A stretch of 64,000 bases of DNA, taken from assembly GCA_963575745.1 (NCBI GenBank), contig CAUYUJ010002067.1, forward strand, positions 29,939-93,938, read 5' to 3'. The notes under the pieces were generated by a model. The model worked only from the letters and a program-made list of their open reading frames with translations, did not search any database and was not told the DNA's origin. Source of the DNA: Prorocentrum cordatum. Its lineage: Eukaryota; Sar; Dinophyceae; Prorocentrales; Prorocentraceae. How positions within the stretch are numbered: position 1 is the stretch's first letter; each line of letters opens with the position of its first letter. The position numbers and the translations under genes are program-made. Shown here one piece after another: positions 29,159-36,262 of this stretch.

Positions 29159-29450
29159 TCTTGCTCTCCCCAGAGAAGGTAGGGGCCTTGGACACGATGG
29201 CATGACTCTCTTGCACAGCTGTGTTCTGGAGCTCGGGCCTCTCTATTTTCTCGTGGTGCGTGGTGCGTCCTCCTCCCCTGCTTCGTCCTCTTGCCCTGGC
29301 CTCCACCCTTGGCTTCCTGGCTCCCCGGGGCCTGCCAGGGCAGCTCCCTTCGGTCGCGGAGCCCTTTGTGTCGGTGGTTCGTGGCGCGTCCTCCTCCCCC
29401 CGCCCTTCGCTGTCTGACTGTGCAAGAGCCAGGGCACGCGTGCCACTCGT

Positions 29451-29619
29451 TTGGCGGCGCGCACAGGGGGGTAAGGGGAGGGGGGAGGGCTTCTTAGAAG
29501 GAGGCTGCTTCTTGAAGGCGCCGGCCTTGCATCTACAAAGAAGGCCCGCGCCTTCTAAGAAGCGGGGGTGCTTCTAAGAAGCCTTCCCCCCTCCCCCTAC
29601 CCCCTTCTGCGCGTGGCCA
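29451..29619 (+). repeat. family H fold-back element, copy H1
   Basis: Long arms: GGCGGCGCGCACAGGGGGGT and GGGCTTCTTAGAAG on the left, CTTCTAAGAAGCCTTCCCCC and CTGCGCGTGGCC on the right. H2 (30471-30658) and H3 (55836-56007) are sister copies. Confidence 0.72.
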
Positions 29620-29844
29620 GCTCGTTTCGGAAGACCTGGGCCCCCAGAATGATGCCACCTCTGGTGAGGTCGACGCTTGCTTCCGCTGGCTTCCGCCAAG
29701 CTTCCGCCGGCGGGAGCGGCCGCGTCTTCACTTCCGCCGCCTTCCGCCGCCCTTCGTGGAGACGAGGGCGCTCATGCATGTCTCGCGCAGGTGACTCTCG
29801 CGCGAATTTCCGCGCAGTCGACCGCGTTTTCTTCCGTCGCTCAC

Positions 29845-29896
29845 CTGGTCCGCCTCAAGGCAGGCGCCGACGAAGGGCACGATGGACGGGTGATCG
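29845..29896 (-). CDS. protein kinase exon 3: beta-4 strand region
   Basis: Fifty-two nucleotides: one base completing a codon, then DHPSIVPFVGACLEADQ. HPSIVPFVGAC is the HPNIV-type beta-4 motif following helix C. The donor is CAG followed by GTGAGC (29844), canonical. On its 5' side there is no AG at the point where the frame demands the junction; instead CTCGA (29901-29897) repeats the CTCGA that ends exon 2. Confidence 0.82.
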
Positions 29897-30086
29897 TCGA
29901 GGCAGCAGAGCCGGTACAAACACAAACTGTCGGAGGTCCGCACGGGTCTCGTGGATGGGCGCCGGACCCCCCCAGCGCCGGCCGTGGCGCGCTTTCCGCG
30001 AGCCAGGGAGGGGGGCCCGGCGCCGATCCAAGAAGTCCGCGCGGAGCTCCGACATCTTGTGCTTACGCCGTTTTTGCTCTTCGAGA
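29897..30086 (-). mobile_element. family B fold-back element acting as, or inserted like, kinase intron 2, copy B4
   Basis: 190 bp on the minus strand from TCTCGAAGAGCAAAAACGGC to TACCGGCTCTGCTGCCTCGA, with the family B arms (GTCGGAGCTCCGCGCGGAC and GTGCGGACCTCCGAC) and GC-rich loop. CTCGA stands on both sides, consistent with a target duplication. Removing exactly one CTCGA plus the element joins exons 2 and 3 in frame. The ends are neither GT nor AG. Canonical sites inside (GTAAGC, ACAG) would leave the kinase frame. Confidence 0.75.
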
Positions 30087-30104
30087 TCGAGCTCGCTCAT
30101 GATC
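30087..30104 (-). CDS. protein kinase exon 2 (18-nt microexon): end of helix C
   Basis: GATCATGAGCGAGCTCGA on the minus strand, preceded by AAGAG (acceptor AG at 30106-30105). With exon 1 (ending GAGATCAG) and exon 3 it reads EIRIMSELDDHPSIVPF, an excellent match to the helix C to beta-4 segment of TKL kinases. The fit in sequence and phase on both sides is the main evidence for so short an exon. Confidence 0.72.
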
Positions 30105-30269
30105 CTCTTGGACGCCCGAAGTGGGTACGGACAACAAAGGATGGGCACCATGCTCAGACAACAAGTGTTGTCCATAACCGACAGCGGCCGCTGATAGGCG
30201 GGCGGCCTCCCGTCTCAAATAGACAACGACTGCGGCAACGCCGACACCGAACCCCGGTCAACCTGTACT

Positions 30270-30468
30270 TGGGGGTCCCACAACCGTGTGGTGACAAACC
30301 CGGCGTGGGCCTCGAAATCCGCGGAGACCTCACCGCAGGGTCCGTCACCACACGGCTCTGGAGGCCCCAATCGCCTGAGGCATCCTCGGGGCACGACCCG
30401 AGTCCCAAAACCGTGCGGTGACCCCGAATCCCCACCGACTCACCGCACGGTGTGCTCACCACACCGTT
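30270..30468 (-). repeat. family L fold-back repeat, copy L2
   Basis: Contains CACAACCGTGTGGTGACAAA, CGTCACCACACGGCTCTGG and CCGTGCGGTGACCCCGAATC. Inverted relative to L1 at 1066-1245. Confidence 0.6.
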
Positions 30469-30470
30469 TG

Positions 30471-30658
30471 TTGGCGGCGCGCACACTGTGGTCCGGGGAG
30501 AGGGGAGCAAGGAAGGCTTCTTAGAAGCATGTTTTGCTTCCTAGAAGGCGCAGGCCTCACATCTGCAGACAGGGCCCGCGCCTTCTAAGAAGCGGGGGTT
30601 GCTTCTGAGAAGCCTTCCCCCCTCCCCCTACCACCACCACCCCTCTGCGCGTAGCCGA
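30471..30658 (+). repeat. family H fold-back element, copy H2
   Basis: Starts TTGGCGGCGCGCACACTGTG and ends CCCTCTGCGCGTAGCCGA, with GGCTTCTTAGAAGC and its complement inside. Confidence 0.72.
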
Positions 30659-30689
30659 GTTTGCCCCCCCGATGGACAGGAAACCAAAA

Positions 30690-30886
30690 GGTACCAATAT
30701 CGGGTGTTGCTAGAAGTGCCCCTGACCCAGGGTGCCCCCAGCTTTTCCCTCGACTTTGGAGCCCCATGGGGCTCTCTGGGCCTCGTGATTGGGTGCTCTG
30801 GAGGCCGCCTGGGCCTCCCCGAGAATCCTGGGGGCACCTTGGGCCAGGGGCATCTCTAGCAACATCCGACAATACTGCTGCTCCCC
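30690..30886 (+). repeat. family P fold-back element
   Basis: Arms of about 55 bp: GGGTGTTGCTAGAAGTGCCC with CTGACCCAGGGTGCCCCCAG on the left, and CTGGGGGCACCTTGGGCCAG with GGGCATCTCTAGCAACATCC on the right. No other copy in the window. Confidence 0.75.
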
Positions 30887-31022
30887 GGACCTCTCCCGGG
30901 GTGCGTCCTGACCAGAATTCCGAGGCGAACCCGGCGCTGGCGACGAGGGCTTCCGCGGAGGCCCCAAAGGGGGGAGCGGAGCAAGGGGTAGAGGTATGGG
31001 TACCCCTTCCTCCTCCGACATT
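30885..31022 (+). repeat. family E short repeat, copy E2
   Basis: Reads CCCGGACCTCTCCCGGGGTG at the left and AGGTATGGGTACCCCTTCCT at the right; abuts N1. Confidence 0.7.
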
Positions 31023-31212
31023 CTTTCCGTGCAGTCGAACTGCTGCCACAAGGAACCCTAAATAAGGAACGAGGCCCCTTTTTCCACAAGTTGAATCTCG
31101 ATTGCCCATGGAAAACCAAAGGAACATCTAGAACAAAAACAACACAATTAAGCAACACTGAGCCCCTCCCCAACGAGAGGGGTTCCTTATTCAGCGGCCC
31201 GACTGTACCTGG
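31021..31212 (-). repeat. family N TIR element, copy N1
   Basis: Minus strand starts GTACAGTCGGGCCGCTGAAT and ends TTGTGGCAGCAGTTCGACTG. Both ends carry AATAAGGAAC-type sequence. It lies 17 bp inside the first kinase intron. N2 (33008-33182) is a second copy. Confidence 0.75.
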
Positions 31213-31229
31213 TTCAATCGCACTGCATC

Positions 31230-31393
31230 CTGATCTCCGCGAGCAGCTCCGCCGCCGCCCGCCCCCCGCCGTCCCCCGCGCCGCCCCCGCGCAGCGCCTT
31301 GACCACCACAGCGCGGGCCCCGCCCGCGTCTCTCCGCAGCAGGCCGCGGTGCACCGCGGCGAACTCCCCGCGGCTGATGCACTCCCCGAGCTC
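31230..31393 (-). CDS. protein kinase exon 1 (first recognised): glycine loop and beta-3 lysine
   Basis: Reads ELGECISRGEFAAVHRGLL (glycine-rich loop, with GEFAAV for GxFGxV), then ARAVVVKALRGG (VVVK carries the ATP-binding lysine) and AAAELLAEI (helix C with its conserved Glu). The acceptor is probably GATGCCCAG before GAGCTC (31393), since family G sequence ends just upstream. It finishes GAGATCAG (31230) in phase 2. The open frame runs on to a stop at 31214, which splicing avoids. Exons 1-5 together give a continuous kinase frame from the glycine loop to helix F; any N-terminal regulatory exons further upstream were not recognised. Confidence 0.82.
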
Positions 31394-31409
31394 CTGGGCA
31401 TCGATCCCA

Positions 31410-31595
31410 GACGTGCTCGCATCGTAAATCATGGCGAGCAATTATGTTCGGCCGTTTTCTGGCCTCGGGGAGGCCCTGGCCGGGGCCGGGGACCGTCAGA
31501 ATACGACTGAGCATGAAAACCTGGTCCCCGGGAGTGGATGGGTACTTCTGGGGACCCCGTACTGAACACATCAAGACATCACATGGCGGGGTTTG
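31410..31595 (-). repeat. family G TIR element directly upstream of kinase exon 1, copy G6
   Basis: Contains GACCGTCAGAATACGACTGA and CCGTACTGAACACATCAAGA. Its end (GCGAGCACGTCTGGG on the minus strand) lies within 10 bp of the inferred acceptor. Confidence 0.7.
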
Positions 31596-31607
31596 ACCGA
31601 TCCCCAT

Positions 31608-31790
31608 CTAGGTGGCGAGGTCCAAACCCTACCCTCACCAACCATCGATTTTCCAGGGTCGATGGGGGGCGAGGGTCGAGTTCGGATTTCGACACGTGCT
31701 CGACGAATTCCGAACCCTATCCCCGCAGCCCATCGAGCTGCCTGAACCGTTGATCGGCGAGGGTAGGGTTCAGACTTAGCCGCCGACCAT
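31608..31790 (+). repeat. family R fold-back repeat
   Basis: Arms GGTCCAAACCCTACCCTCAC and GGCGAGGGTAGGGTTCAGAC, inverted, with a GATTTCGACACGTGCTCGAC centre. Confidence 0.65.
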
Positions 31791-31799
31791 CCAGAAGAG

Positions 31800-31972
31800 A
31801 CAGAGGAGCAGGAGGAGCAGGAGGAGGGGGAGAAGGAGGACGAGGAGGAGATGGAGGAGGACGAGGAGGAGGAGGAGGAGGAGGAGGAGGAGAAGGAGGA
31901 GGGGGAAAGAGGAGTAGGGGAGGAGGAGGAGGAGGCGGACGAGGAGGAGGAGGAGGAGGAGGAGGAGGAAAC
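31800..31972 (+). repeat. (GAG)n microsatellite
   Basis: GAG/GGA array with GAC and GCA interruptions, about 170 bp. Confidence 0.95.
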
Positions 31973-32147
31973 AGCGTGGCCTCGGTCCCACTGGCCGACT
32001 TGCCCACCTGGGTGGCGTACCCACCTGGGTGGGGATGTATGCCTGCTCCTTCGGGCTCCGCGGGGCCTATCCCCACCTTGGGAGGGTGGGCTGGTGGGGC
32101 GGAGATACCAGTTGGAGCAGGGCGATTTGAGACAACGTCAGCTCAGA

Positions 32148-32263
32148 ATCGCCGACGCCGACGCCGACGACGACGACGCCGACACCGACGACGACGACGC
32201 CGACGACGACGCCGACGCCGACGACGACGACGCCAACGCCGATGCCGACGCCGACGCCGACGC

Positions 32264-32299
<36 letters not shown>

Positions 32300-32530
32300 C
32301 GACGACGACGACGATGCCGACGCCGACGACGACGACCCCCCTGAGCTCGCCGCCAACTTCCGTCGCCGAGGGGGTCGGCCGCGCTCGCCTGCCACGGCCC
32401 GGAGCAGGGCGATTTGAGACAACGGCAGCTCAAAATCGGTCCCCGCACCCCCCCCTGGGCCCGAGCGCACATGTTTTCCAAGCTGCGTCCAGCCGTGGCG
32501 ACGAGGCGGCCCCTCGAAGGCCAACCACTG
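32148..32530 (+). repeat. (GAC/GCC)n array followed by family T sequence, copy T1
   Basis: GACGCCGAC-type repeats at 32148-32336. Then comes about 190 bp with GCCGAGGGGGTCGGCCGCGC and CCACGGCCCGGAGCAGGGCG, shared with 60070-60240, where it again follows a GAC array. The whole unit (array plus tail) appears duplicated. Confidence 0.8.
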
Positions 32531-32559
32531 TTGCCTCACCTGGCCCTCTCCTGAGCCAT

Positions 32560-32716
32560 GGCCCAGGCTCAGACGTGCGATGTCCTGATTTGTTCAATGC
32601 GGGGCCCCTGGAAGTCCCGACCCATTCCCTGGCGGTCCCGGGGCTCGGCGACGGCCCCTAGAAGCCAACACTTGCCCCAAACCGCTCGGCGTATTCTTAC
32701 GACGCGAGCATGTATG
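32560..32716 (+). repeat. family G TIR element, copy G7
   Basis: Starts CAGACGTGCGATGTCCTGAT and ends TTACGACGCGAGCATGTATG; the internal GACCCATTCCCTGGCGGTCC is shortened relative to other copies. Confidence 0.7.
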
Positions 32717-33007
32717 GGGTGGGAGTGGGAATCAGTTATCGGGCGTGCACTATAGCCAGGGTCAGCCCAAACCGGGGTCGGCCAGGGCATTTTCGCGAAG
32801 CCAGGTCAGCCGCTTCCAGCTATGGTGCTCCCATCGTACTTGAGGACCACATCCAAGCAATAATCTCGAGCACCCAGAGAAGTATATCGAATAAGTGTCG
32901 AAGGAGTATCGCCTCCCGGGGCCCGACGCGCGGAAACCCTCCAGCTTCGGTAGTTTCTTAGTGCTCGAAGCTCTTCCGGGTGATCGAGGCTAAAGTAGGC
33001 TGGAACC
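32717..33007. other. unassigned sequence
   Basis: No gene or known repeat seen. Confidence 0.35.
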
Positions 33008-33182
33008 CCATACAGTCGGGCTGCTGAAAGAAGGACCAGTAAATAAGGAACGGAGCCCCTTCTTGGCCCTGGAAGCGCCTCCGTGCCGCAGGAGGGCAAG
33101 AAGAACAGCACTAGAGGAACCTAAGGAACATCGAGCCCCTTCCGAACCCAAACTGTTCCTTATTTCAGCGTCATGACTGTAA
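33008..33182 (+). repeat. family N TIR element, copy N2
   Basis: Begins TACAGTCGGGCTGCTGAAAG and ends TATTTCAGCGTCATGACTGT, with AATAAGGAAC near both ends. Matches N1. Confidence 0.75.
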
Positions 33183-33408
33183 GCTTCCAGGTCAATGGAG
33201 GGCAGACGGGGCGGAAGCGGCCCCGCGTGGCTCCCAGACAGGGGCGAAGCCAGACGGCATCGGCCGACACCCGTCAGCACCAACACCCCTCGCGCGAGCC
33301 CCGCGGCCCTGGCCGCGCGCGCCTTCCGAGCTCGCCTTCCCGCCGCTGGACCGCTCAACGTCAAGTCTCTCAGGGCTTGGGGCTTCTACCCCCCAGGAGT
33401 TGAAGAGA
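33183..33408. other. unassigned GC-rich sequence, possible exon
   Basis: Both strands have open frames; the minus strand reads PRLPSIDLEAYSHDAEIRNS across the N2 edge. No recognised domain. Confidence 0.25.
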
Positions 33409-33538
33409 GCAGGAGGAGGAGGAGAAGGAGGAGGAGGAGGAGGAGGAGGAGGAGGAGGAGGGGGAGAAGGGGGGGGAGGAGGAGAAGGAGGAGAAGGAGG
33501 AGGAGGAGGAGGAGGAGGAGGAGAAGGAGGATGAGGAG
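33409..33538 (+). repeat. (GAG)n microsatellite
   Basis: About 125 bp of GAG with GGGG interruptions. Confidence 0.95.
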
Positions 33539-33699
33539 CCCCCCTGGGTACCAGCGGGGGCGTTCGATTCGATGTGCGTTCGAAGCGGACGAAGAGGCGG
33601 GTGCCGGCGCGTCGTGGGGTGGTGCTCGCTTAGACGAGTACGCGCGCGGAGTGCGGACCGATTGTTTTGACTGAGTGTTCTCTTGTTCTGGGTTTGCGT

Positions 33700-33940
33700 T
33701 CTGGGTCTGGGCTTAGGTCGGTAAGAGCGCGCCCGTGGGGTAGCTTCTGGAGCGGTAAGAGCCCCCCCCTTTGGAAAGGGGGGGATGGGGGGGTAACTTC
33801 TGGAGCGGCCAAAGGGGGGGGGGGTAGCTTCAGGGGGGGGACGAAAAAGCGGGGGAGGGGGGGGGTAGCTACCGGCAGGGCGGGTCCAAGGGGGGGGGGT
33901 AGCTAAGGGGGGACCCCCCCCCTTTACGAGTTCCCCACGG
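33700..33940 (+). repeat. G-rich degenerate tandem repeat
   Basis: Units of GGGGTAGCTTCTGGAGCGG and GGGGGGTAGCTA alternate with long G runs. Potential G-quadruplex former on the plus strand. No gene. Confidence 0.6.
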
Positions 33941-33952
33941 GCGCGCTCTCTC

Positions 33953-34116
33953 TTAGGTCGGGCGTGTCCCCCTCCGGGGGGGTTGTGGACGACAAATCAA
34001 AACAATCAGCCCACAAATGCTCCAAACGGGTCAAAACATAATGTTTGGACATCGTCCCCCGACCATTGTTTGACTATTTTCGAATATTACTCCTGTAGAG
34101 GGACGGGCCCGACTTC
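33953..34116 (-). mobile_element. family A TIR element, copy A8
   Basis: TTAGGTCGGGCGTGTCCCCC at the left, GAGGGACGGGCCCGACTTCA at the right. The interior is in reverse orientation (GGACATCGTCCCCCGACC). No clean 8-bp duplication. Similar 40-bp segments (TTTGCGTTCTGGGTCTGGGC and TTTGCGTTCTGAGCCTGGGC) lie on both sides. Confidence 0.78.
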
Positions 34117-34764
34117 AGGTTAGACGAAGCGTTTTCTTGCTATGGATTTGCGTTCTGAGCCTGGGCCTGTGCTTCGTCGCCCTGCATCTGCCAGTCCCGC
34201 AGGCAGGCAACGGGGGATAGCGGGGGGGAGGGTCCTGACCAGTCGCCGAGAGCAGCCAAGATCTGGCGAGAGGGGGGGGCGCGCAACCATGGATTCGCGA
34301 TCCATGGATTTGGCGCGCGGTCGCCAAATCCATGGATCGGGGGAGGTGGCCTCCCCAAAATGCTGCCAATGCCGCCTCGATCGGCGGGGGAACCGGCGAT
34401 TTCCCATGGCAACGGACCCGTCGGTACGCCCCCTTCATCCATGTTTGCGATCGCCGGAGGTGAGAGGGGAAGGGGGGCGGGGGCCTGCGCCGATCGGCAA
34501 AACAAGTAGAACATAGACGGCGACAAAACGCCAATCGGCGAACAAAGATGCGATCGGCGAATCCAAAGGGAATAGCATGAACGCCGATCGGCGAAAAAGC
34601 GGCGATGCGCCTGAGCCTCATCTCACCGACCCCTATCGCCCTGGGCGGGGCCCGGGCCCCACGGGCCGATCTATACCCCCGCAGAGATGGGGATAATGGA
34701 TAATCAGGGGCCGTTCCCCCTCGGGTTTCGAGGGCTCTCTTTCCACAACTGGGTAGGATCTATG
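34117..34764. other. unassigned sequence with hairpin and GATCGGCG motifs
   Basis: 34160-34280 resembles 61160-61300 (GGTCCTGACCAGTCGCCGAG and GGTCCTGGCCAGTCGCGAGG). A strong hairpin is at 34299-34338. GCCGATCGGCG-like motifs recur four times at 34490-34600. No gene recognised. Confidence 0.4.
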
Positions 34765-34935
34765 AAAGGCGACACCAACACCACCAGGGCGAGGAGATGG
34801 CGAGGAGCAGAGGGGGTCTCCCTGATGGTGTGCTCCCCCCCTCTAGCTCGAGACATCCCCAGCCTGCAGCTCGGGGAGGCATCGTGAACCTCCTCGCTGG
34901 AGGTGGCCCCCCGGTGGTCCTGGTGTCGCTTCTCC
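34765..34935 (+). repeat. family F TIR element, copy F2
   Basis: AAAGGCGACACCAACACCAC at the start, TGGCCCCCCGGTGGTCCTGG at the end. Same layout as F1 at the kinase exon 5 donor. Confidence 0.75.
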
Positions 34936-35014
34936 TCCCTCCGAACTGGGGTGGTGGGATGGTGGGGGCCTGGATGGGGGATGGGGATGGGGATGTAGGG
35001 GCCCAGAGATGCGG

Positions 35015-35190
35015 CGTTCTGATTTTTTTAGGACGGCGTCCCTGGAACTCCCGACCCTTTCCCCTTTCCCCTTTCTCCCCAGAGTCGTTTTCTGACGGCC
35101 CCGAGGCCCAGCGAGGGCACCCCGGGGCCGAACGTGGCCAAACACCTCCTGCCCTGATTCTTGTTTAACGAAGCGATCATGTCTGAGAAG
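35015..35190 (+). repeat. family G TIR element, copy G8
   Basis: From GATGCGGCGTTCTGATTTTT to AACGAAGCGATCATGTCTGA, with TTTCTGACGGCCCCGAGGCC inside. Confidence 0.75.
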
Positions 35191-35296
35191 GAGCCCACCT
35201 CCCCCCTATACCCCCCCTCTGCGCGTGGCCACCCGCCCGCGCCGCGGCAGCGGCCGGAACTGCAAGGTTTCCCCCGGGGCCGTAGGCGACCCGATG

Positions 35297-35316
35297 ATGA
35301 TGATGATGACGATGAC

Positions 35317-35360
<44 letters not shown>

Positions 35361-35430
35361 GGAGGAGGAGGAGGAGGAGGAGGAGGAGGAGGAGGAGGAG
35401 GAGGAGGAGGAGGAGGAGGAGGGAGGGAGA

Positions 35431-35461
<31 letters not shown>

Positions 35462-36205
35462 AGGAGGAGGAATAGGAGGAATAGGAGGAGGAAGGAGGAG
35501 GAGGAGGAGGAGGAGATGGAAGAGGGGAGGAGGAGGAGAGGTGGAGGGAGGAGGAGGAGGAGGAGGAGGAGGAGGCGGAGGAGGAGGAGGGGAGGAGGAG
35601 AGGGGGAGGAGGAGGAGGAGGAGCAGAATGAGGAGGTGGATGGAGGAGGAGGGAGGAGGAGAAGCAGGGCGAGAGCAGGAGGAGCAGGAGGAGGAGGAGG
35701 AGGAACAGGAGAGGAGCGGAGGAGGAGGAGGAGGAGGAGGAGGTGGAGGAGGGGGAGGAGGGAGGAGGATGAGGAGAGGAGGAGGAGGAGGAGGAGGAGA
35801 GGAGGAAGGGAGGAGTGGAGGGAAGAGGAGGAGGAGGAGGAGGAGGAGGAGGAGGAGGAGGAGGAGAAGGACGAGGGACGAGGACGAGGAGGAGGAGGAG
35901 GACGAGGACGGGAGGAGGAGAGGAGGAGGAGGAGGGCAGGAGGAGCAGGAGGAGCAGGGCAGGAGAGGAGGAGGAAGGAGGAGGAGGAGGAGGAGGAGGA
36001 AAGGGAGGAGGAGGAGGAGGAGGAGGAAAGGAAAGGAGGAGGAGGAAGAGGAGGAGGTGGAGGAGGAGGAGGAGGAGGAGGTGGAGGAGGAGGAGGAGGA
36101 GGAGGAGGAGGAGAGAGGAGGAGGAGGAGGAGGGAGGAGGAGGAGGAGGAGGAGGAGGAGGAGGAGGAGGAGGAGGGAGGAGGAGGAGGAGCAGCAGGAG
36201 GAGGA
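35297..36205 (+). repeat. (GAT)n then (GAG)n microsatellite at LINE-2 3' edge
   Basis: GATGAT at 35297-35360, then about 845 bp of GAG/GGA. The right edge meets the 3' end of LINE-2, which on its own strand reads into CTC. Just upstream, 35190-35296 repeats a sequence also found at 56195-56300 (CGCCCGCGCCGCGGCAGCGG). Confidence 0.96.
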
Positions 36206-36262
36206 GACTCTGGAGACTCTGCCTGATCGCGTAGCGATATGAATATGGAGGTCCGCTGGCAC

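Larger units (their letters stand above)
29001..29844 (-). other. kinase intron 3 (GT-AG), carries families E and H
   Basis: 844 bp between GTGAGC and CGCCCAG. The exon 3/intron and intron/exon 4 junctions share CCAGGTG. It contains element E1 (29020-29158) and element H1 (29451-29619). The remaining parts (29160-29450 and 29620-29844) are unassigned; the latter has short GGCGGAAGC repeats. Confidence 0.7.
30105..31229 (-). other. kinase intron 1 (GA-AG), filled with short repeat elements
   Basis: 1125 bp. The donor reads ATCAG then GATGCAG, and the acceptor is CCAAGAG then GATC. GA donors occur alongside GT and GC in dinoflagellate introns. From 5' to 3' it holds N1 (31021-31212), E2 (30885-31022), P (30690-30886), H2 (30471-30658) and L2 (30270-30468). 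Only 30107-30269 is unassigned. Confidence 0.65.

Noticed and set aside
29597-29779. Extra kinase exon inside intron 3
   Set aside because: Exons 3 and 4 already join without a gap (ACLEADQ then VALVTEL); the frame here consists of GGCGGAAGC repeats and an edge of H1.
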